Shown here: positions 34,863 through 44,523 of the stretch, one piece after another
How the letters are laid out: each line of letters begins with the position of its first letter
Position numbering within the stretch: the first letter of the stretch is position 1
From: Stenotrophomonas indicatrix
Lineage (GTDB): Bacteria > Pseudomonadota > Gammaproteobacteria > Xanthomonadales > Xanthomonadaceae
DNA length: 64,000 bases
Assembly: GCF_002750975.1 (NCBI RefSeq)
Contig: NZ_PEJS01000001.1
Span: 372,001-436,000 of the forward strand
Direction of reading: 5' to 3'
Program-made: the position numbers and the translations under genes
The notes under the pieces: model-generated
Seen by the model: the letters and a program-made list of their open reading frames with translations, nothing else
Databases searched by the model: none
Told to the model about the DNA's origin: nothing

Positions 34863-35653
34863 AGGCCTATCTGGACTTGCTCTCGCACGTGCTCGAACAC
34901 GGCGCGGAGAAGAGCGACCGCACCGGTACCGGCACCCGCAGCGTGTTCGGCTGGCAGATGCGCTTCAACCTCAACGACGGCTTCCCGCTGGTCACCACCA
35001 AGAAGCTGCACCTGCGCTCGATCATCCACGAGCTGCTGTGGTTCCTGAAGGGCGATACCAACATCGGTTACCTCAAGGACAACCAGGTGCGCATCTGGGA
35101 CGAGTGGGCCGATGAGAACGGCGACCTCGGCCCGGTGTACGGCAAGCAATGGCGCAGCTGGGCCACGGCCGACGGCGGCGAGATCGACCAGATGCAGTGG
35201 CTGGTGGACGAGATCAAGCGTAATCCGGATTCGCGGCGGCTGGTGGTCAGTGCCTGGAACGTGGGCGAGCTCTCGCAGATGGCGTTGATGCCGTGCCACA
35301 ACCTGTTCCAGTTCTACGTGGTCGACGGCAAGCTCAGCTGCCAGCTGTACCAGCGCAGTGGCGACATCTTCCTCGGTGTACCGTTCAACATCGCCAGCTA
35401 CGCATTGCTGACCCACATGGTGGCGCAGGCCACCGGCCTGGGCGTCGGCGATTTCGTGCACACGCTGGGCGACGCGCACCTGTATTCGAACCACTTCGAG
35501 CAGGCCCGCGAACAGCTGTCGCGAGAGCCGCGCGCGCTGCCGACGCTGTGGTTGAACCCGGAGGTGACCGATCTGTTCGGCTTCCAGTTCGATGACATCC
35601 GCATTGATGGCTACGATCCGCATCCGGCGATCAAGGCGCCGGTGGCGGTATGA
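34859..35653 (+). CDS. thyA: Thymidylate synthase
   Basis: Converts dUMP to dTMP using methylene-tetrahydrofolate. The 264 residues carry the catalytic Cys146 in [11 protein letters not shown], the phosphate-binding Arg in [11 protein letters not shown], and the folate-binding [20 protein letters not shown] and GDAHLYSNH. Translation is coupled at both ends by 4-bp overlaps, with lgt upstream and the small secreted-protein gene downstream. The product dihydrofolate is recycled by FolA, encoded two genes on. Confidence 0.97.
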   Translation: MKAYLDLLSHVLEHGAEKSDRTGTGTRSVFGWQMRFNLNDGFPLVTTKKLHLRSIIHELLWFLKGDTNIGYLKDNQVRIWDEWADENGDLGPVYGKQWRSWATADGGEIDQMQWLVDEIKRNPDSRRLVVSAWNVGELSQMALMPCHNLFQFYVVDGKLSCQLYQRSGDIFLGVPFNIASYALLTHMVAQATGLGVGDFVHTLGDAHLYSNHFEQAREQLSREPRALPTLWLNPEVTDLFGFQFDDIRIDGYDPHPAIKAPVAV

Positions 35654-36213
35654 GCGCGCGCCCACGCGTTGCGGCGCTGCTGGCATTGGCTTGCCTGGCG
35701 CCGCTGAGCCTGGTGCAGGCGGCGGCTGCAGACACCCTCGCATTGGCCCGGCAGGTCAACGAGCAGATCGTGCACAAGCACATGCGCGAGGAGTTGCAGA
35801 GGTTCGTCCGGACGCTCGATGGCAGCGCGCCACTGCCCAGCGACATGCCGGCCGGTTGCCAGGCACAGGTGCGCGAGGCGGTGACCGGCATGTACGCGGC
35901 GATGGCCGAACACCTGAAGGCTGGCATCGAAGAACCCGCCTATCAGCATGAGCTTGAGCAGCGCCTGGCGGTGGTCTATTCCAGCAAGGATCTGCAGGGA
36001 TTCCTGGCGCGCAGCGGCAGCACCGACGTTGCCACGCTGTCCAGGGACATCCTGTCGGAACCGGGCCTGAAGGAGATCGAGGACGCGCAGATGGACAGGA
36101 TCCTCGAAGGCCTGGACGAGAATTCCACGTCGAACCCGGCGCTGGCTGCGGCGCTGCGCGCGGCCAGTGCCGCCAACGAGGCCTGTACACGCCTGCAGAT
36201 CGACGCCGGCTGA
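35650..36213 (+). CDS. Exported helical protein between thyA and folA
   Basis: A 187-residue protein I do not recognise with confidence. An export signal (about residues 1-27, [18 protein letters not shown]) precedes a mostly helical mature domain with one Cys near 73 ([12 protein letters not shown]) and one near 181 (NEACTRLQI), which could form a disulphide. The stretch [13 protein letters not shown] is loosely reminiscent of DUF2059-type periplasmic proteins. It overlaps thyA by ATGA and folA follows 12 bp later, so an envelope protein is embedded in the folate operon. Confidence 0.7.
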   Translation: MSARPRVAALLALACLAPLSLVQAAAADTLALARQVNEQIVHKHMREELQRFVRTLDGSAPLPSDMPAGCQAQVREAVTGMYAAMAEHLKAGIEEPAYQHELEQRLAVVYSSKDLQGFLARSGSTDVATLSRDILSEPGLKEIEDAQMDRILEGLDENSTSNPALAAALRAASAANEACTRLQIDAG

Positions 36214-36225
36214 GGAGGCCGCACC

Positions 36226-36717
36226 ATGAAACTTTCGATGATCGTTGCACTGGATCGCAATCGTGGCATCGGCCAGGGCAACGCCATGCCCTGGCACCTG
36301 CCGGACGACTTCAGGCACTTCAAGGCGTTGACCCTGGGCAAGCCGATCCTGATGGGGCGCAGGACCGCCGAATCGATTGGCCGCGTGCTGCCCGGCCGAA
36401 CGAACCTGGTGCTGACCCGCAGCGGCCAGGTGCCGTTCGAGGGCATGCGCGCGGTGGCCTCGCTGGACGAGGCGAAAGCGGTTGCAGAGGGCGAGGGTGC
36501 CAGCGAGCTGTGCATCATTGGTGGCGGCGAGATCTTCCGCCAGCTGCTGGACCAGGCCAGTGATCTGTACCTGACCTGGGTGGATGCCGAAGTACCGGCC
36601 GATACCCATTTCCCGGAGGTGGATGAGCGCCTCTGGCAGGAGGTGGCCAGTGAGCCGCACCCGGCCGATGAGCGTCACGCCTATGCGTTCCGCTTCGTGC
36701 ATTACGTCCGCCGCTGA
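36226..36717 (+). CDS. folA: Dihydrofolate reductase
   Basis: NADPH-dependent reduction of dihydrofolate to tetrahydrofolate; the target of trimethoprim. The 163 residues have MIVALDRNRGIGQGNAMPWHLPDDFRHFK with the active-site Asp of the LPDD stretch, ILMGRRTAESIGRVLPGR, and the glycine turn IIGGGEIFRQLL. A perfect GAGGAGG site precedes the ATG. It is the last gene of the lgt-thyA-folA operon; a full palindrome follows the stop. Confidence 0.96.
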   Translation: MKLSMIVALDRNRGIGQGNAMPWHLPDDFRHFKALTLGKPILMGRRTAESIGRVLPGRTNLVLTRSGQVPFEGMRAVASLDEAKAVAEGEGASELCIIGGGEIFRQLLDQASDLYLTWVDAEVPADTHFPEVDERLWQEVASEPHPADERHAYAFRFVHYVRR

Positions 36718-36729
36718 GCGCGGCGTCCT

Positions 36730-36757
36730 GTAGAGCCCGGCCGTGCTCGGCTCTACA
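36730..36757. repeat. SMAG palindrome at a convergent junction
   Basis: GTAGAGCC-cggccgtgctc-GGCTCTAC: unusually, the outer CTGTAGAGCC and GGCTCTACAG arms also pair, so GTAG is matched by CTAC. It fills the gap between folA and the DUF1287 gene and can terminate both strands. Confidence 0.78.
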
Positions 36758-36765
36758 GGATCGTT

Positions 36766-37410
36766 TTACGGCATCCGGTAGTGGCCGATGATGGTGTGCT
36801 GGAACAGCAGGTTCTCTTCCCGCGTACCGCGCGCGATGTTGTGCAGTACCAGCGGCGTACCGTCGGCCAGGCGCCGGTCGGAAACGATGCCCACGTGCAG
36901 CAGGCCGTTGCCGTTGAGCTTCCAGGCCACGATGTCGCCGGCAGCGAAGTCGCTGGGAAGGGCACTGATCGGTTGCTGCCAGCCGTGGCGGTCGAACCAG
37001 CGCATCAGGTTGGGCACGCGCCGGTGGTCGATGTTCCGATCCGGTCGGGACAGGCCCCAGAGGGCCGGATAGACGCTGAAATCAGCGCGCATGTCTTCAT
37101 TCACGCGGACCTGCAGGTCCAGCCCCTGCGTACGCAGAGCGCGGACCACCACGTCGGTGCATACGCCGCGATCAGCGGGCACGTCGCCACCGGGGTAGGC
37201 CAGTACCTGATAGGCAGGGTCGTAGCGGGTGGTGACGCCGACCTGTGCGCGTGCGGCAGCGACCAGCGGTGGCGAAGGTGCAGGCGCTGATGCAGGGGCG
37301 GCGGTAGCGTCGGCGCCGGCAGTCGCTGGCGACGATGAGGGCTGGCAGCCGCTGGCCAGGGCCAGCGTCAGCAGCAGCACCGTCCATGGTGCGCGGTTGC
37401 CGGGCGTCAT
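36766..37410 (-). CDS. DUF1287-family lipoprotein
   Basis: A 214-residue lipoprotein (LALASGC, Cys about residue 22) with an Ala/Pro/Ser-rich linker to about residue 48 and then a DUF1287 domain: RAQVGVTTRYDPAYQVLAYPGGDVPADRGVCTDVVVRALR, DHRRVPNLMRWF, DIVAWKLNGNGLLHVGIVSD. The Cys of GVCTDV and the His of LLHVGIV resemble an NlpC/P60-like Cys-His dyad, so a peptidoglycan-related hydrolase is a reasonable guess. It overlaps the apaH stop by ATGA at the end of the long minus-strand operon. Confidence 0.82.
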   Translation of the reverse strand: MTPGNRAPWTVLLLTLALASGCQPSSSPATAGADATAAPASAPAPSPPLVAAARAQVGVTTRYDPAYQVLAYPGGDVPADRGVCTDVVVRALRTQGLDLQVRVNEDMRADFSVYPALWGLSRPDRNIDHRRVPNLMRWFDRHGWQQPISALPSDFAAGDIVAWKLNGNGLLHVGIVSDRRLADGTPLVLHNIARGTREENLLFQHTIIGHYRMP

Positions 37411-38417
37411 GCCGAAGGAGGCGTTCCGTTGTTGTTGCCACCACCGCCACCACCACCACGGCGGCGGCGGCGGCGCGGACCACGGTTGCCCGGGGCGCCA
37501 GCCGTTGCAGCGTTGCCGTTGCCCTGGCTGTTGTCCTTGCCTGCCGTGCGCTCGTGTGCCGGTCGCGCGGGCGGCCGCGCGTTGGCGACCGGTGCCGGTA
37601 CGTCGCGTCCCGGTACCTGCACCACGCGCAGCTCATCGGTGTCGAGCTGGATCGCGGTGAGCTTGCCACCCCACACGGCACCGGTGTCGATTGCGTGGAT
37701 GCCCTGGGTGATGGTCAGGCCGAGCGCGGACCAGTGGCCGCAGACCACCTTCAGGTCGCGTTCGACCCGGCCCGGCACTTCGAACCAGGGATACAGCCCC
37801 TGTTCCTGGGTGCCCGGCGTGCCCTTGTCCTCGATGCCGATGCGGCCGCGCGAGGTGCAGTAGCGCATGCGCGTGAGCACGTTGATGATCGCCCGCGAGC
37901 GCTCGTAGCCGGTCAGGTTCGGCGCCCAGCTGGGCTTGTCGCCGTACATGTTGCGGAACAGCTTGCGGTAGCCGGCGCCGTGCAGCTGCACTTCCACTTC
38001 GGCCGCATGCTTCTCGGCCATCTGCGTGGTCCACTTCGGCGCCAGGCCGGCATGCACCATCATCCAGCCAAGCTCACGGTCCACGTGCACCAGCTTCTGC
38101 AGGCGCAGCCAGTCCAGCAGCACATCGCGGTCTTCGGCCTGGACGATGCGCAGCAGGTCCGGGTTGACCTTGCGCTGCTCTTCCTCGGTGCGCGCACCGA
38201 CGGCCAGCAGGGAAAGGTCGTGGTTGCCGAGCACCACCACGCTGTGTTCGCGCAGCGAATGCACCAGCCGCAGGGTTTCCAGTGACTGTCCACCGCGGTT
38301 GACCAGGTCGCCGCAGAACCACAGGGTGTCCTGCGCCGGATCGAACCGGATCTTCTCCAGCAGGCGCTGGGTTACGTCATAGCAGCCTTGCAGGTCGCCG
38401 ATCGCCCATACACTCAT
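37407..38417 (-). CDS. apaH: Symmetrical diadenosine tetraphosphatase with Arg/Gly-rich tail
   Basis: Hydrolyses Ap4A to two ADP and can decap Np4-capped RNA. The phosphoesterase motifs are in order: GDLQGCYD, GDLVNRGGQS, VVLGNHDLSLL, MVHAGLAPKW and VCGHWSALG. The enzyme domain ends near residue 270. The remaining 65 residues form a disordered tail rich in Ala, Pro, Gly and Asn, ending in a run of Arg then Gly (GPRRRRRRGGGG). E. coli ApaH lacks this. Such tails often bind RNA, which would suit decapping. Upstream is apaG; downstream the DUF1287 gene overlaps. Confidence 0.95.
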   Translation of the reverse strand: MSVWAIGDLQGCYDVTQRLLEKIRFDPAQDTLWFCGDLVNRGGQSLETLRLVHSLREHSVVVLGNHDLSLLAVGARTEEEQRKVNPDLLRIVQAEDRDVLLDWLRLQKLVHVDRELGWMMVHAGLAPKWTTQMAEKHAAEVEVQLHGAGYRKLFRNMYGDKPSWAPNLTGYERSRAIINVLTRMRYCTSRGRIGIEDKGTPGTQEQGLYPWFEVPGRVERDLKVVCGHWSALGLTITQGIHAIDTGAVWGGKLTAIQLDTDELRVVQVPGRDVPAPVANARPPARPAHERTAGKDNSQGNGNAATAGAPGNRGPRRRRRRGGGGGGGNNNGTPPSA

Positions 38418-38432
38418 CGTTCGGCCTCCGTG

Positions 38433-38816
38433 TCAGTGCAGGGTGCGCGGGATGGCCAGCACGAAGGGTGCGACCGGCGCGGCGAATTCGGTGCCGTCGT
38501 CGGCCACCATGTCGTAATGGCCCTGCATCGTGCCGTGCTCGGTGCCGAGCATGACACCCGAGGTGTAATGGAAGTCTTCACCCGGACGCAGACGCGGCTG
38601 TTCGCCGATCACGCCATCGCCATCGACATGCTCGACGCGGCCATTGGCATCGGTGATGCGCCAATGGCGTGCGACCAGGCGCGCGGCAACGCGGCCCTGG
38701 TTGTGGATGCGGATCGTATAGGCGAACGCATAACGACCGTCTTCCGGCGCGGATTGGTCGTCGAGGAAGCGCGGGGCGACTTCGACGGAGATGGCATAAA
38801 CGTCAGCGTCTTCCAT
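38433..38816 (-). CDS. apaG: ApaG protein (Co2+/Mg2+ efflux-associated)
   Basis: A 127-residue beta-sandwich protein of the ApaG/DUF525 family, conserved in the rsmA-apaG-apaH cluster. Typical segments: [66 protein letters not shown]. coli mutants are affected in cobalt resistance, but the biochemical role is unsettled. Start ATG at 38816. Confidence 0.94.
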   Translation of the reverse strand: MEDADVYAISVEVAPRFLDDQSAPEDGRYAFAYTIRIHNQGRVAARLVARHWRITDANGRVEHVDGDGVIGEQPRLRPGEDFHYTSGVMLGTEHGTMQGHYDMVADDGTEFAAPVAPFVLAIPRTLH

Positions 38817-38829
38817 ACCGGCAGTGTAA

Positions 38830-39633
38830 TCAGGTGGCATTGGCCAAAGCGATGAATTCAGCCACGTCCAGCTGTTCGGCGCGGGCATCGGGGCGCACGC
38901 CGGCGGCCACGAACTGCTCGGCGCTGACCACGTTGTTCAGGGCATTGCGCAGGGTCTTGCGGCGTTGGCCGAAGGCAGCCTTGACCACCTCGGCGAAGCG
39001 CTTGTGGTCCTTGATGTCGATGCTGGCCGGGTCGCGCGGTACCAGACGCACCACGGCCGAATCGACCTTCGGCGGCGGCCTGAACGCACCCGGCGGCACC
39101 ACGAACAGCGAGGTCACCTCGCAGTAGGCCTGCAGCATCACGCTGAGGCGGCCGAACACCTTGCTGCCGGGACCGGCAGCCATGCGGTCGACCACTTCCT
39201 TCTGCAGCATGAAGTGCATGTCCGAGACCACCGCAGCATGTTCCAGTGCATGGAACAGGATGGGCGAGGAGATGTTGTAGGGCAGGTTGCCGACCAGGCG
39301 GATCGGCTGTCCGTCGGCCAGCTCGGTGAAATCGACCCGCAGCACGTCGCGGTTGACGATGGTCAGTTCACCCAGGGGCTCGGCGGCGGCGGTCAACGGC
39401 GCGATCAGGTCGCGGTCGAACTCGATCACCGTCATCTTCGGGTGCACGCGCAGCAGCGGCAGGGTGATCGCACCCTGGCCCGGGCCGATCTCGACCAGGC
39501 GGTCGCCGTCCTTGGGATTGACCGCCATCACGATCTTGTCGATGTAGTAGCGGTCGGCAAGGAAGTGCTGGCCGAGCTGCTTCTTGGCCGGGGCGGAAAA
39601 CACCGGGCCGGAGGGGGAATGCGGGGAAGTCAT
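38830..39633 (-). CDS. rsmA: 16S rRNA (adenine1518/1519-N6) dimethyltransferase
   Basis: KsgA/RsmA dimethylates two adjacent adenines in helix 45 of 16S rRNA during 30S maturation; loss gives kasugamycin resistance. The 267 residues have QLGQHFLAD at the N-terminus, SAM motif [15 protein letters not shown], the catalytic [11 protein letters not shown], and [15 protein letters not shown]. The start at 39633 overlaps the pdxA stop by 4 bp. Confidence 0.96.
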   Translation of the reverse strand: MTSPHSPSGPVFSAPAKKQLGQHFLADRYYIDKIVMAVNPKDGDRLVEIGPGQGAITLPLLRVHPKMTVIEFDRDLIAPLTAAAEPLGELTIVNRDVLRVDFTELADGQPIRLVGNLPYNISSPILFHALEHAAVVSDMHFMLQKEVVDRMAAGPGSKVFGRLSVMLQAYCEVTSLFVVPPGAFRPPPKVDSAVVRLVPRDPASIDIKDHKRFAEVVKAAFGQRRKTLRNALNNVVSAEQFVAAGVRPDARAEQLDVAEFIALANAT

Positions 39634-40610
39634 GTGCTCAGTGTACGTTGCCGCGCCAGCCGCGCACACAGCGTTGTGGCGGCCTGCAGGCTGGAAGGAT
39701 CGGCAATGCCGCGGCCGGCAAGATCCAGCGCGGTGCCGTGGTCCACCGCCACGCGCGGATAGGGCAGGCCCAGGGTCAGGTTCACCGCCTGCTCGAAGCC
39801 GGAGTACTTCAGCACCGGCAGGCCCTGGTCGTGGTACATGGCCAGCACGGTGTCGAAGCCGGCCAGCTTGGCCGGCAGGAACGCGGTATCGGCCGGCAGC
39901 GGACCGATCAGGTCCATGCCCTCGCTGCGCAGGCGCTGCAGCAGCGGGATGACCAGATCCAGTTCCTCGCGACCGAGGTGACCGTCTTCGCCGGCATGCG
40001 GGTTCAGGCCAAGCACGGCGATGCGCGGTGCGGCCAGGCCGAACTCGCGGCGCAGCGCGGCATGCACGGTGCGCAGGGTGTGTTCCAGGCCGGGCGCGGT
40101 GATCGCATCGGCAACCTCACGCAGCGGCAGGTGGGTCGTAGCCAGGGCAACGCGGACGATGTCGTTGGCCAGCATCATCACCACTTTCACCCCGGCCTGG
40201 TCGGCCAGCAGTTCGGTGGTGCCGCTGTAGGCGATGCCGCCCTGGTTGATCACCGCCTTGTGCACCGGGCCGGTCACTACGCCGTGCAGTTCACCGGACA
40301 GGCAGGCCTGGCCCGCACCGAGCAGGGCACCGATCACCGCACCTGCGTTGGCAGGGTCGGTATGGCCGAAACGGCTGGGGGCGCTGTTGGCGACGGCGCG
40401 CAGGCGCAGATCGCCGGGGACGCGTGCGTGTGCGTCCTCGGGCAGCAGTTGCAGGGGCAGACCCAGCGCGGCTGCGGCCGCGCGCAGGGTGTCCGGATCG
40501 GCGAATGCCAGCAGCCGGCAATCATCGCGCGGCTGCTGGACCAGTCGGACACACAGTTCCGGGCCGATCCCGGCGGGCTCGCCCGGTACCAGAGCGAGCT
40601 CGGGGAGCAT
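39630..40610 (-). CDS. pdxA: 4-hydroxythreonine-4-phosphate dehydrogenase
   Basis: NAD-dependent oxidation and decarboxylation of 4-phosphohydroxy-threonine in pyridoxal phosphate synthesis. The 326 residues include GPVHKAVINQGGIAYSGTTELLAD, ATTHLPLREV, NPHAGEDGHLGREE and YHDQGLPVLKY with the metal-binding His residues. The usual opening GDPAGIGPE reads GEPAGIGPE here, a conservative change. It lies between surA (3 bp upstream) and rsmA (4-bp overlap), the enterobacterial order. Confidence 0.95.
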   Translation of the reverse strand: MLPELALVPGEPAGIGPELCVRLVQQPRDDCRLLAFADPDTLRAAAAALGLPLQLLPEDAHARVPGDLRLRAVANSAPSRFGHTDPANAGAVIGALLGAGQACLSGELHGVVTGPVHKAVINQGGIAYSGTTELLADQAGVKVVMMLANDIVRVALATTHLPLREVADAITAPGLEHTLRTVHAALRREFGLAAPRIAVLGLNPHAGEDGHLGREELDLVIPLLQRLRSEGMDLIGPLPADTAFLPAKLAGFDTVLAMYHDQGLPVLKYSGFEQAVNLTLGLPYPRVAVDHGTALDLAGRGIADPSSLQAATTLCARLARQRTLST

Positions 40611-40613
40611 GGC

Positions 40614-41957
40614 TCAGGACTGCGGAGGCGTGGCGGTATTTTCCGCCCGGTCACCGCTGCGGAAGCTGACGTAGGCTTCGCCACGCAGCTCCTGCAGGAA
40701 GCGGTTGTACTCGTCTTCCAGCTTGCGGCGACCGATGGTCTCGCGGACCTGGGCGCGCTGGTTGTCACTGCCGACGTCGGTCTGGCGGGTGCCCACGCGC
40801 TGCACGATGTGCCAGCCCGCATCGGTGCGGAACGGCTGGCTTACGCCGCCGTCCTGGATGCCTGCCACCTGCTGGCCGAAGGCCGGGCCGAACGCGTCGG
40901 CCGGGAACCAGCCCAGATCGCCGCCCTGGCCCTTGCTGTTGGTGTCCTCGGACGATTCCTTGGCCACCTGCTGGAAGTCGGCACCGCCGGCAATACGCGC
41001 ACGCAGGGTATCGATCTTGGCCTTGGCGGCCGCGTCGGACTGGGCATCGTCCACGCGCACCAGGATATGGCGGCCGTGGTACTCGGTGACCGTGTGGGTG
41101 CCTGCCGCCGCGCTGGCGTCACGCACTTCCACAAGCTTCAGCAGCTGGAAGCCGCTCGGGCCACGGATCGGGCCGACCACTTCGCCGGGCTTCATCTGCT
41201 GCATCGTCTGTGCGAACGCGGCCGGGATTTCATCCAGGGTGCGCCAGCCGAGGTCGCCGCCTTCCAGCGCATTGGGGCTGTCGGAATAGCGCACGGCCGC
41301 CGCATTGAAGTCCAGTTCGCCCTTGTCCAGCAGGGCCTTCACGCCGTCAGCCTTCTTCTGGCCGGTGGCGATCTGCTCGGCGCTGGCACCGTCGGGCAGG
41401 GCGACCAGGATGTGTGCGAGGTGGAACTGGTTGCCGGCATCGGCCTGCTGCTTCAGGGCAGCATCGACCTCGCCTTCGCTGACGCTGATGCGGCTCTGCG
41501 CGAAGCTCTGGCGCAGGCGCTGCACGGTGATCTCGTCACGCACCGAGGCGCGGAAATCGTTGAAATCGATACCGTCACTGGCCAGGCGCTGGCGCAGGGC
41601 ATCCAGGGTCGAGCCGTTCTGCTGGGCGATGGCATTCATCGCCTGGGTCAGTTCCTGGTCGCTGACACGGATGCCGCTGCCCTGGGCACGGGCCACCTGC
41701 AGCTTGACCAGCACCAGGCGCTCGAGCACCTGGCGGCTGAGCACGTCATCGGGCGGCAGCTGGGCCTCGCGGCCGGCGTACTGCGCCTTGATGTTGGCGA
41801 TCGCACGCTGGAGCTCGCTCTGCAGGATCACGTCCTCATCGACGACAGCAGCGATGCGATCCAACGGCTGGGCCTCCTGCGCAAGAACCTGCAGGGGGGC
41901 GGACACGCTGGACACCGCCAGAAGCGATGCGAGGAGAACGGGGAAGCTCTTGGTCAT
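40614..41957 (-). CDS. surA: Periplasmic chaperone/peptidyl-prolyl isomerase SurA
   Basis: Escorts outer-membrane proteins, including LptD, across the periplasm to the BAM complex. The 447 residues have a signal peptide ending near LQVLAQ, an N-terminal chaperone domain (LDRIAAVVDEDVILQSEL), and two parvulin domains (about 180-280, FHLAHILVALPDG; and about 290-390, YHGRHILVRVDDAQ, KGQGGDLGWFPADAF). The C-terminal helix REELRG-like segment closes the chaperone core. It overlaps lptD by 4 bp, so the chaperone and its client are made together. Confidence 0.96.
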   Translation of the reverse strand: MTKSFPVLLASLLAVSSVSAPLQVLAQEAQPLDRIAAVVDEDVILQSELQRAIANIKAQYAGREAQLPPDDVLSRQVLERLVLVKLQVARAQGSGIRVSDQELTQAMNAIAQQNGSTLDALRQRLASDGIDFNDFRASVRDEITVQRLRQSFAQSRISVSEGEVDAALKQQADAGNQFHLAHILVALPDGASAEQIATGQKKADGVKALLDKGELDFNAAAVRYSDSPNALEGGDLGWRTLDEIPAAFAQTMQQMKPGEVVGPIRGPSGFQLLKLVEVRDASAAAGTHTVTEYHGRHILVRVDDAQSDAAAKAKIDTLRARIAGGADFQQVAKESSEDTNSKGQGGDLGWFPADAFGPAFGQQVAGIQDGGVSQPFRTDAGWHIVQRVGTRQTDVGSDNQRAQVRETIGRRKLEDEYNRFLQELRGEAYVSFRSGDRAENTATPPQS

Positions 41958-44434
41958 GGGATCTGATTCGGATCGTAGTCATCGCGGGTCGCTCCGGTGT
42001 TGCTGGGCGGCACGAGATAGAGGTCGTCGCGGTTGTAGCCGAGGATAGCACGGCGCAAAGTGCGGTCCGTGTCCTGGCCGAGGGAGCTCAAGCCCTTGAG
42101 CACGAACTCGAGCTGGATGGAGTTGTTCATTTCGCCTTCGCGGTTGCGCACGTAGCGGCGGGCCACGGCGCGCACGGCCAGGCAGCAGCTGTCCCACTGT
42201 ACGCCACCGATGATCTCCAGCGGTTCCTTGTCCTGGATCGAGTAGTAGTAGCGGCCGACCAGGCTCCAGCGCTCGTTCAGCGGGTACAGGAACGACAGGT
42301 CGGCCTGTTCCAGCAGGGTGCGGTCATGCTTGTTGGCGGTGGCCGGGGCGCCGGAATTGATGCGGTAACGGTAGGTCAGGTTGACCACGCCGTCGTTGGA
42401 CATCAGGTAGCGGGCACGCACGCTGGCCAAGTCCTCGCGCTTGTACTTGGGATCCCACTGGTAGGTGGCGCCCAGCGTCCAGCGGTCGTTGATCATGTAG
42501 TTGCCGTCGGCGATCCAGGCCGACTTGCCCTTTTCAACCGGCGCGCCACCGGGGACCACGCTCACCCGTGACTCGTCGAAGTACTGGATCTGGCCGATGG
42601 AGGCCGAGAAACGCTCCTTGCCGGTGGTCTGGTCGATGAAGCGGGTACCCAGCGCCAGAGTCAGCTGGTTGGCGTCGTTCTGGCGATCGGCGCCGGTATA
42701 GCGCGAATCGCGGAACAGCTGGCCCCAGCTGAAGGTGAAGTCGCGGGTATCGAAGATCGGCAGCTCGTCCTGGTTGCGGTAGGGCGTGCGCAGGTAGAAC
42801 AGGCGCGGTTCCAGGGTCTGCAGGAACGACTTGCCACCGATCTTCGTCTCACGGTCGAAGAACAGGCCGGCATCGAGGCTGGCGATCGGCAGGCTGCGGC
42901 TGGGCGAGGTATTTCCGCGCAGCTGTTCCGGAGTGGCCGTGTTCGGGTCGATGCCCTGCGAGACCAGGATGCTCCTGCGGGTGGCATCGGCCAGCCCGCG
43001 GTCCAGCTCGTAACCGGTGTAGCGGTAGGCCAGGGTCGGGGTGATGTACCAGGCCGCGCCGCTGATCGGGAACGACACATAGGGCTTCACATCCAGGCGC
43101 GAGCCACCATACATGCGCTGGGTCTGGCCGTTGCGCGTGTACTGCAGGTCGGGACCGGCCTCGGCGCCGTACTTGAAGTTGATGTCGTCGTGGGTGAAGC
43201 GCACGGCCTCGGCGTAGACGCCGGTCTCCAGCCACGGCAGCAGCGGCTTGTCCCAGTTGAGGAACAGGCGTGGCTGGCGGTTGTACGGCAGCGCGCTCTC
43301 GTTGAGGGTGTAGTCGGTCAGCTGCCAGCGGTCGGCCATGATGCCGGCCGTCCAGTTCTTGCCGGTGCCGTACAGGCCCACCGTGCTCTGCAGGTTCGAC
43401 GCGGTGACGCCCACCAGGCGATTGGCGAAGTCTTCCACGTAGCGCTCGTCGCTGACCCAGGCCAGGTTGGCGCGGGCCTGCCAGTGGCTGTCCACGTTGT
43501 GGTAGCCACCGAATATCACCTGGCCGCGATCGCGGTCGCGCAGCTTGTCGTTGGGCATGAACGCGGTGATCAGTTCACCGCGGCCGCCGTTGTAGAGGTA
43601 GCGGAATTCGTTGTCGAGCATCAGGCCGCGCCGGCTCATGTAGCGCGGGGTCAACGTGTCGTCGTAGTTCGGCGCCAGGTTGAAGTAGATCGGCTGTGCG
43701 TAGTCGAAACCGTTGCGGCCGGACATGCCCAGCTGCGGGAACAGCAGGCCGGTCTTGCGCCGGTCATCGATCGGGAACTTGAAGTAGGGCGCCCACAGCA
43801 CCGGCACCTTGCCGATCCGCAGCACCGCGTTGCGGGCGGTACCGAAGCCTTCGTCGTTGTCGACTTCGATCTCCGGGGCGGTCAGCTTCCACACCGGCTG
43901 CGACGGGTCGCAGGTGGTGTAGGTGGAGCGGTGCATCTGCCCGACCGCGCCCTGCAGGTCGACCGATTCGGCTTCACCGTTGCCGCGGCGGGACACCAGC
44001 TGGTACTGGATGTCGGTGATCTTGTGGGTGTCGCTTTCCTGGTTGCCCTCGGCGCGCTTGGCGACCATCCGGATCGAGGCATCCTGGTAGCGGACGTTGC
44101 CGTCGGCGACATAGTTGCCGCTTTCGGTATCGAAGCTGAGCTTGTCGGTGCCCACGAACTGGTCGCCCCGGCGCAGCGCCACGTTGCCCTGGTACTGCGG
44201 CACGGTGGTGGTGCCCAGCAGCTGGTCGCCCTCGATGTCGGTGGGCTGCTGTTCGCGCGCAGCGCTGGCGGCAGCCTTGTCCTGGCCGGGCACCGGGGTC
44301 GGTGCGTCGGTGAACGCAGGGATCACGTCGGTGGCCGGGCAAAGGCCCCAGTTGAGCGGCTTGTCATCAGCCCATGCCGGAAGGCAGACGGCGATGCTCA
44401 GGGGCAGGGGAAGCAGGCGGAGGGCTCGGCGCAC
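41954..44434 (-). CDS. lptD: LPS-assembly protein LptD
   Basis: Outer-membrane translocon that, with LptE, inserts LPS into the outer leaflet. The signal peptide (RRALRLLPLPLSIAVCLPAWA) is followed by DKPLNWGLCP (first Cys), a beta-jellyroll N-domain (GDQLLGTTTVPQYQGNVALRRGDQ, YTTCDPSQPVWKL) and a barrel domain. The C-terminal QWDSCCLAVRAVARRY holds the conserved Cys pair for the inter-domain disulphides. The start is uncertain: I use the GTG at 44434, which gives a normal signal peptide as in Xanthomonas. ATGs at 44476, 44485 and 44527 are also in frame; the last overlaps the HDAC-family stop by ATGA. Confidence 0.94.
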   Translation of the reverse strand: MRRALRLLPLPLSIAVCLPAWADDKPLNWGLCPATDVIPAFTDAPTPVPGQDKAAASAAREQQPTDIEGDQLLGTTTVPQYQGNVALRRGDQFVGTDKLSFDTESGNYVADGNVRYQDASIRMVAKRAEGNQESDTHKITDIQYQLVSRRGNGEAESVDLQGAVGQMHRSTYTTCDPSQPVWKLTAPEIEVDNDEGFGTARNAVLRIGKVPVLWAPYFKFPIDDRRKTGLLFPQLGMSGRNGFDYAQPIYFNLAPNYDDTLTPRYMSRRGLMLDNEFRYLYNGGRGELITAFMPNDKLRDRDRGQVIFGGYHNVDSHWQARANLAWVSDERYVEDFANRLVGVTASNLQSTVGLYGTGKNWTAGIMADRWQLTDYTLNESALPYNRQPRLFLNWDKPLLPWLETGVYAEAVRFTHDDINFKYGAEAGPDLQYTRNGQTQRMYGGSRLDVKPYVSFPISGAAWYITPTLAYRYTGYELDRGLADATRRSILVSQGIDPNTATPEQLRGNTSPSRSLPIASLDAGLFFDRETKIGGKSFLQTLEPRLFYLRTPYRNQDELPIFDTRDFTFSWGQLFRDSRYTGADRQNDANQLTLALGTRFIDQTTGKERFSASIGQIQYFDESRVSVVPGGAPVEKGKSAWIADGNYMINDRWTLGATYQWDPKYKREDLASVRARYLMSNDGVVNLTYRYRINSGAPATANKHDRTLLEQADLSFLYPLNERWSLVGRYYYSIQDKEPLEIIGGVQWDSCCLAVRAVARRYVRNREGEMNNSIQLEFVLKGLSSLGQDTDRTLRRAILGYNRDDLYLVPPSNTGATRDDYDPNQIP

Positions 44435-44523
44435 GCGGTTCGGATTCGGGCGAAAACGGACGGTAGCTTGCCCCATCCCTTGCATAGGGGCAATGAAGGC
44501 CTCCCCGGATTGCCGGTTCGGGT

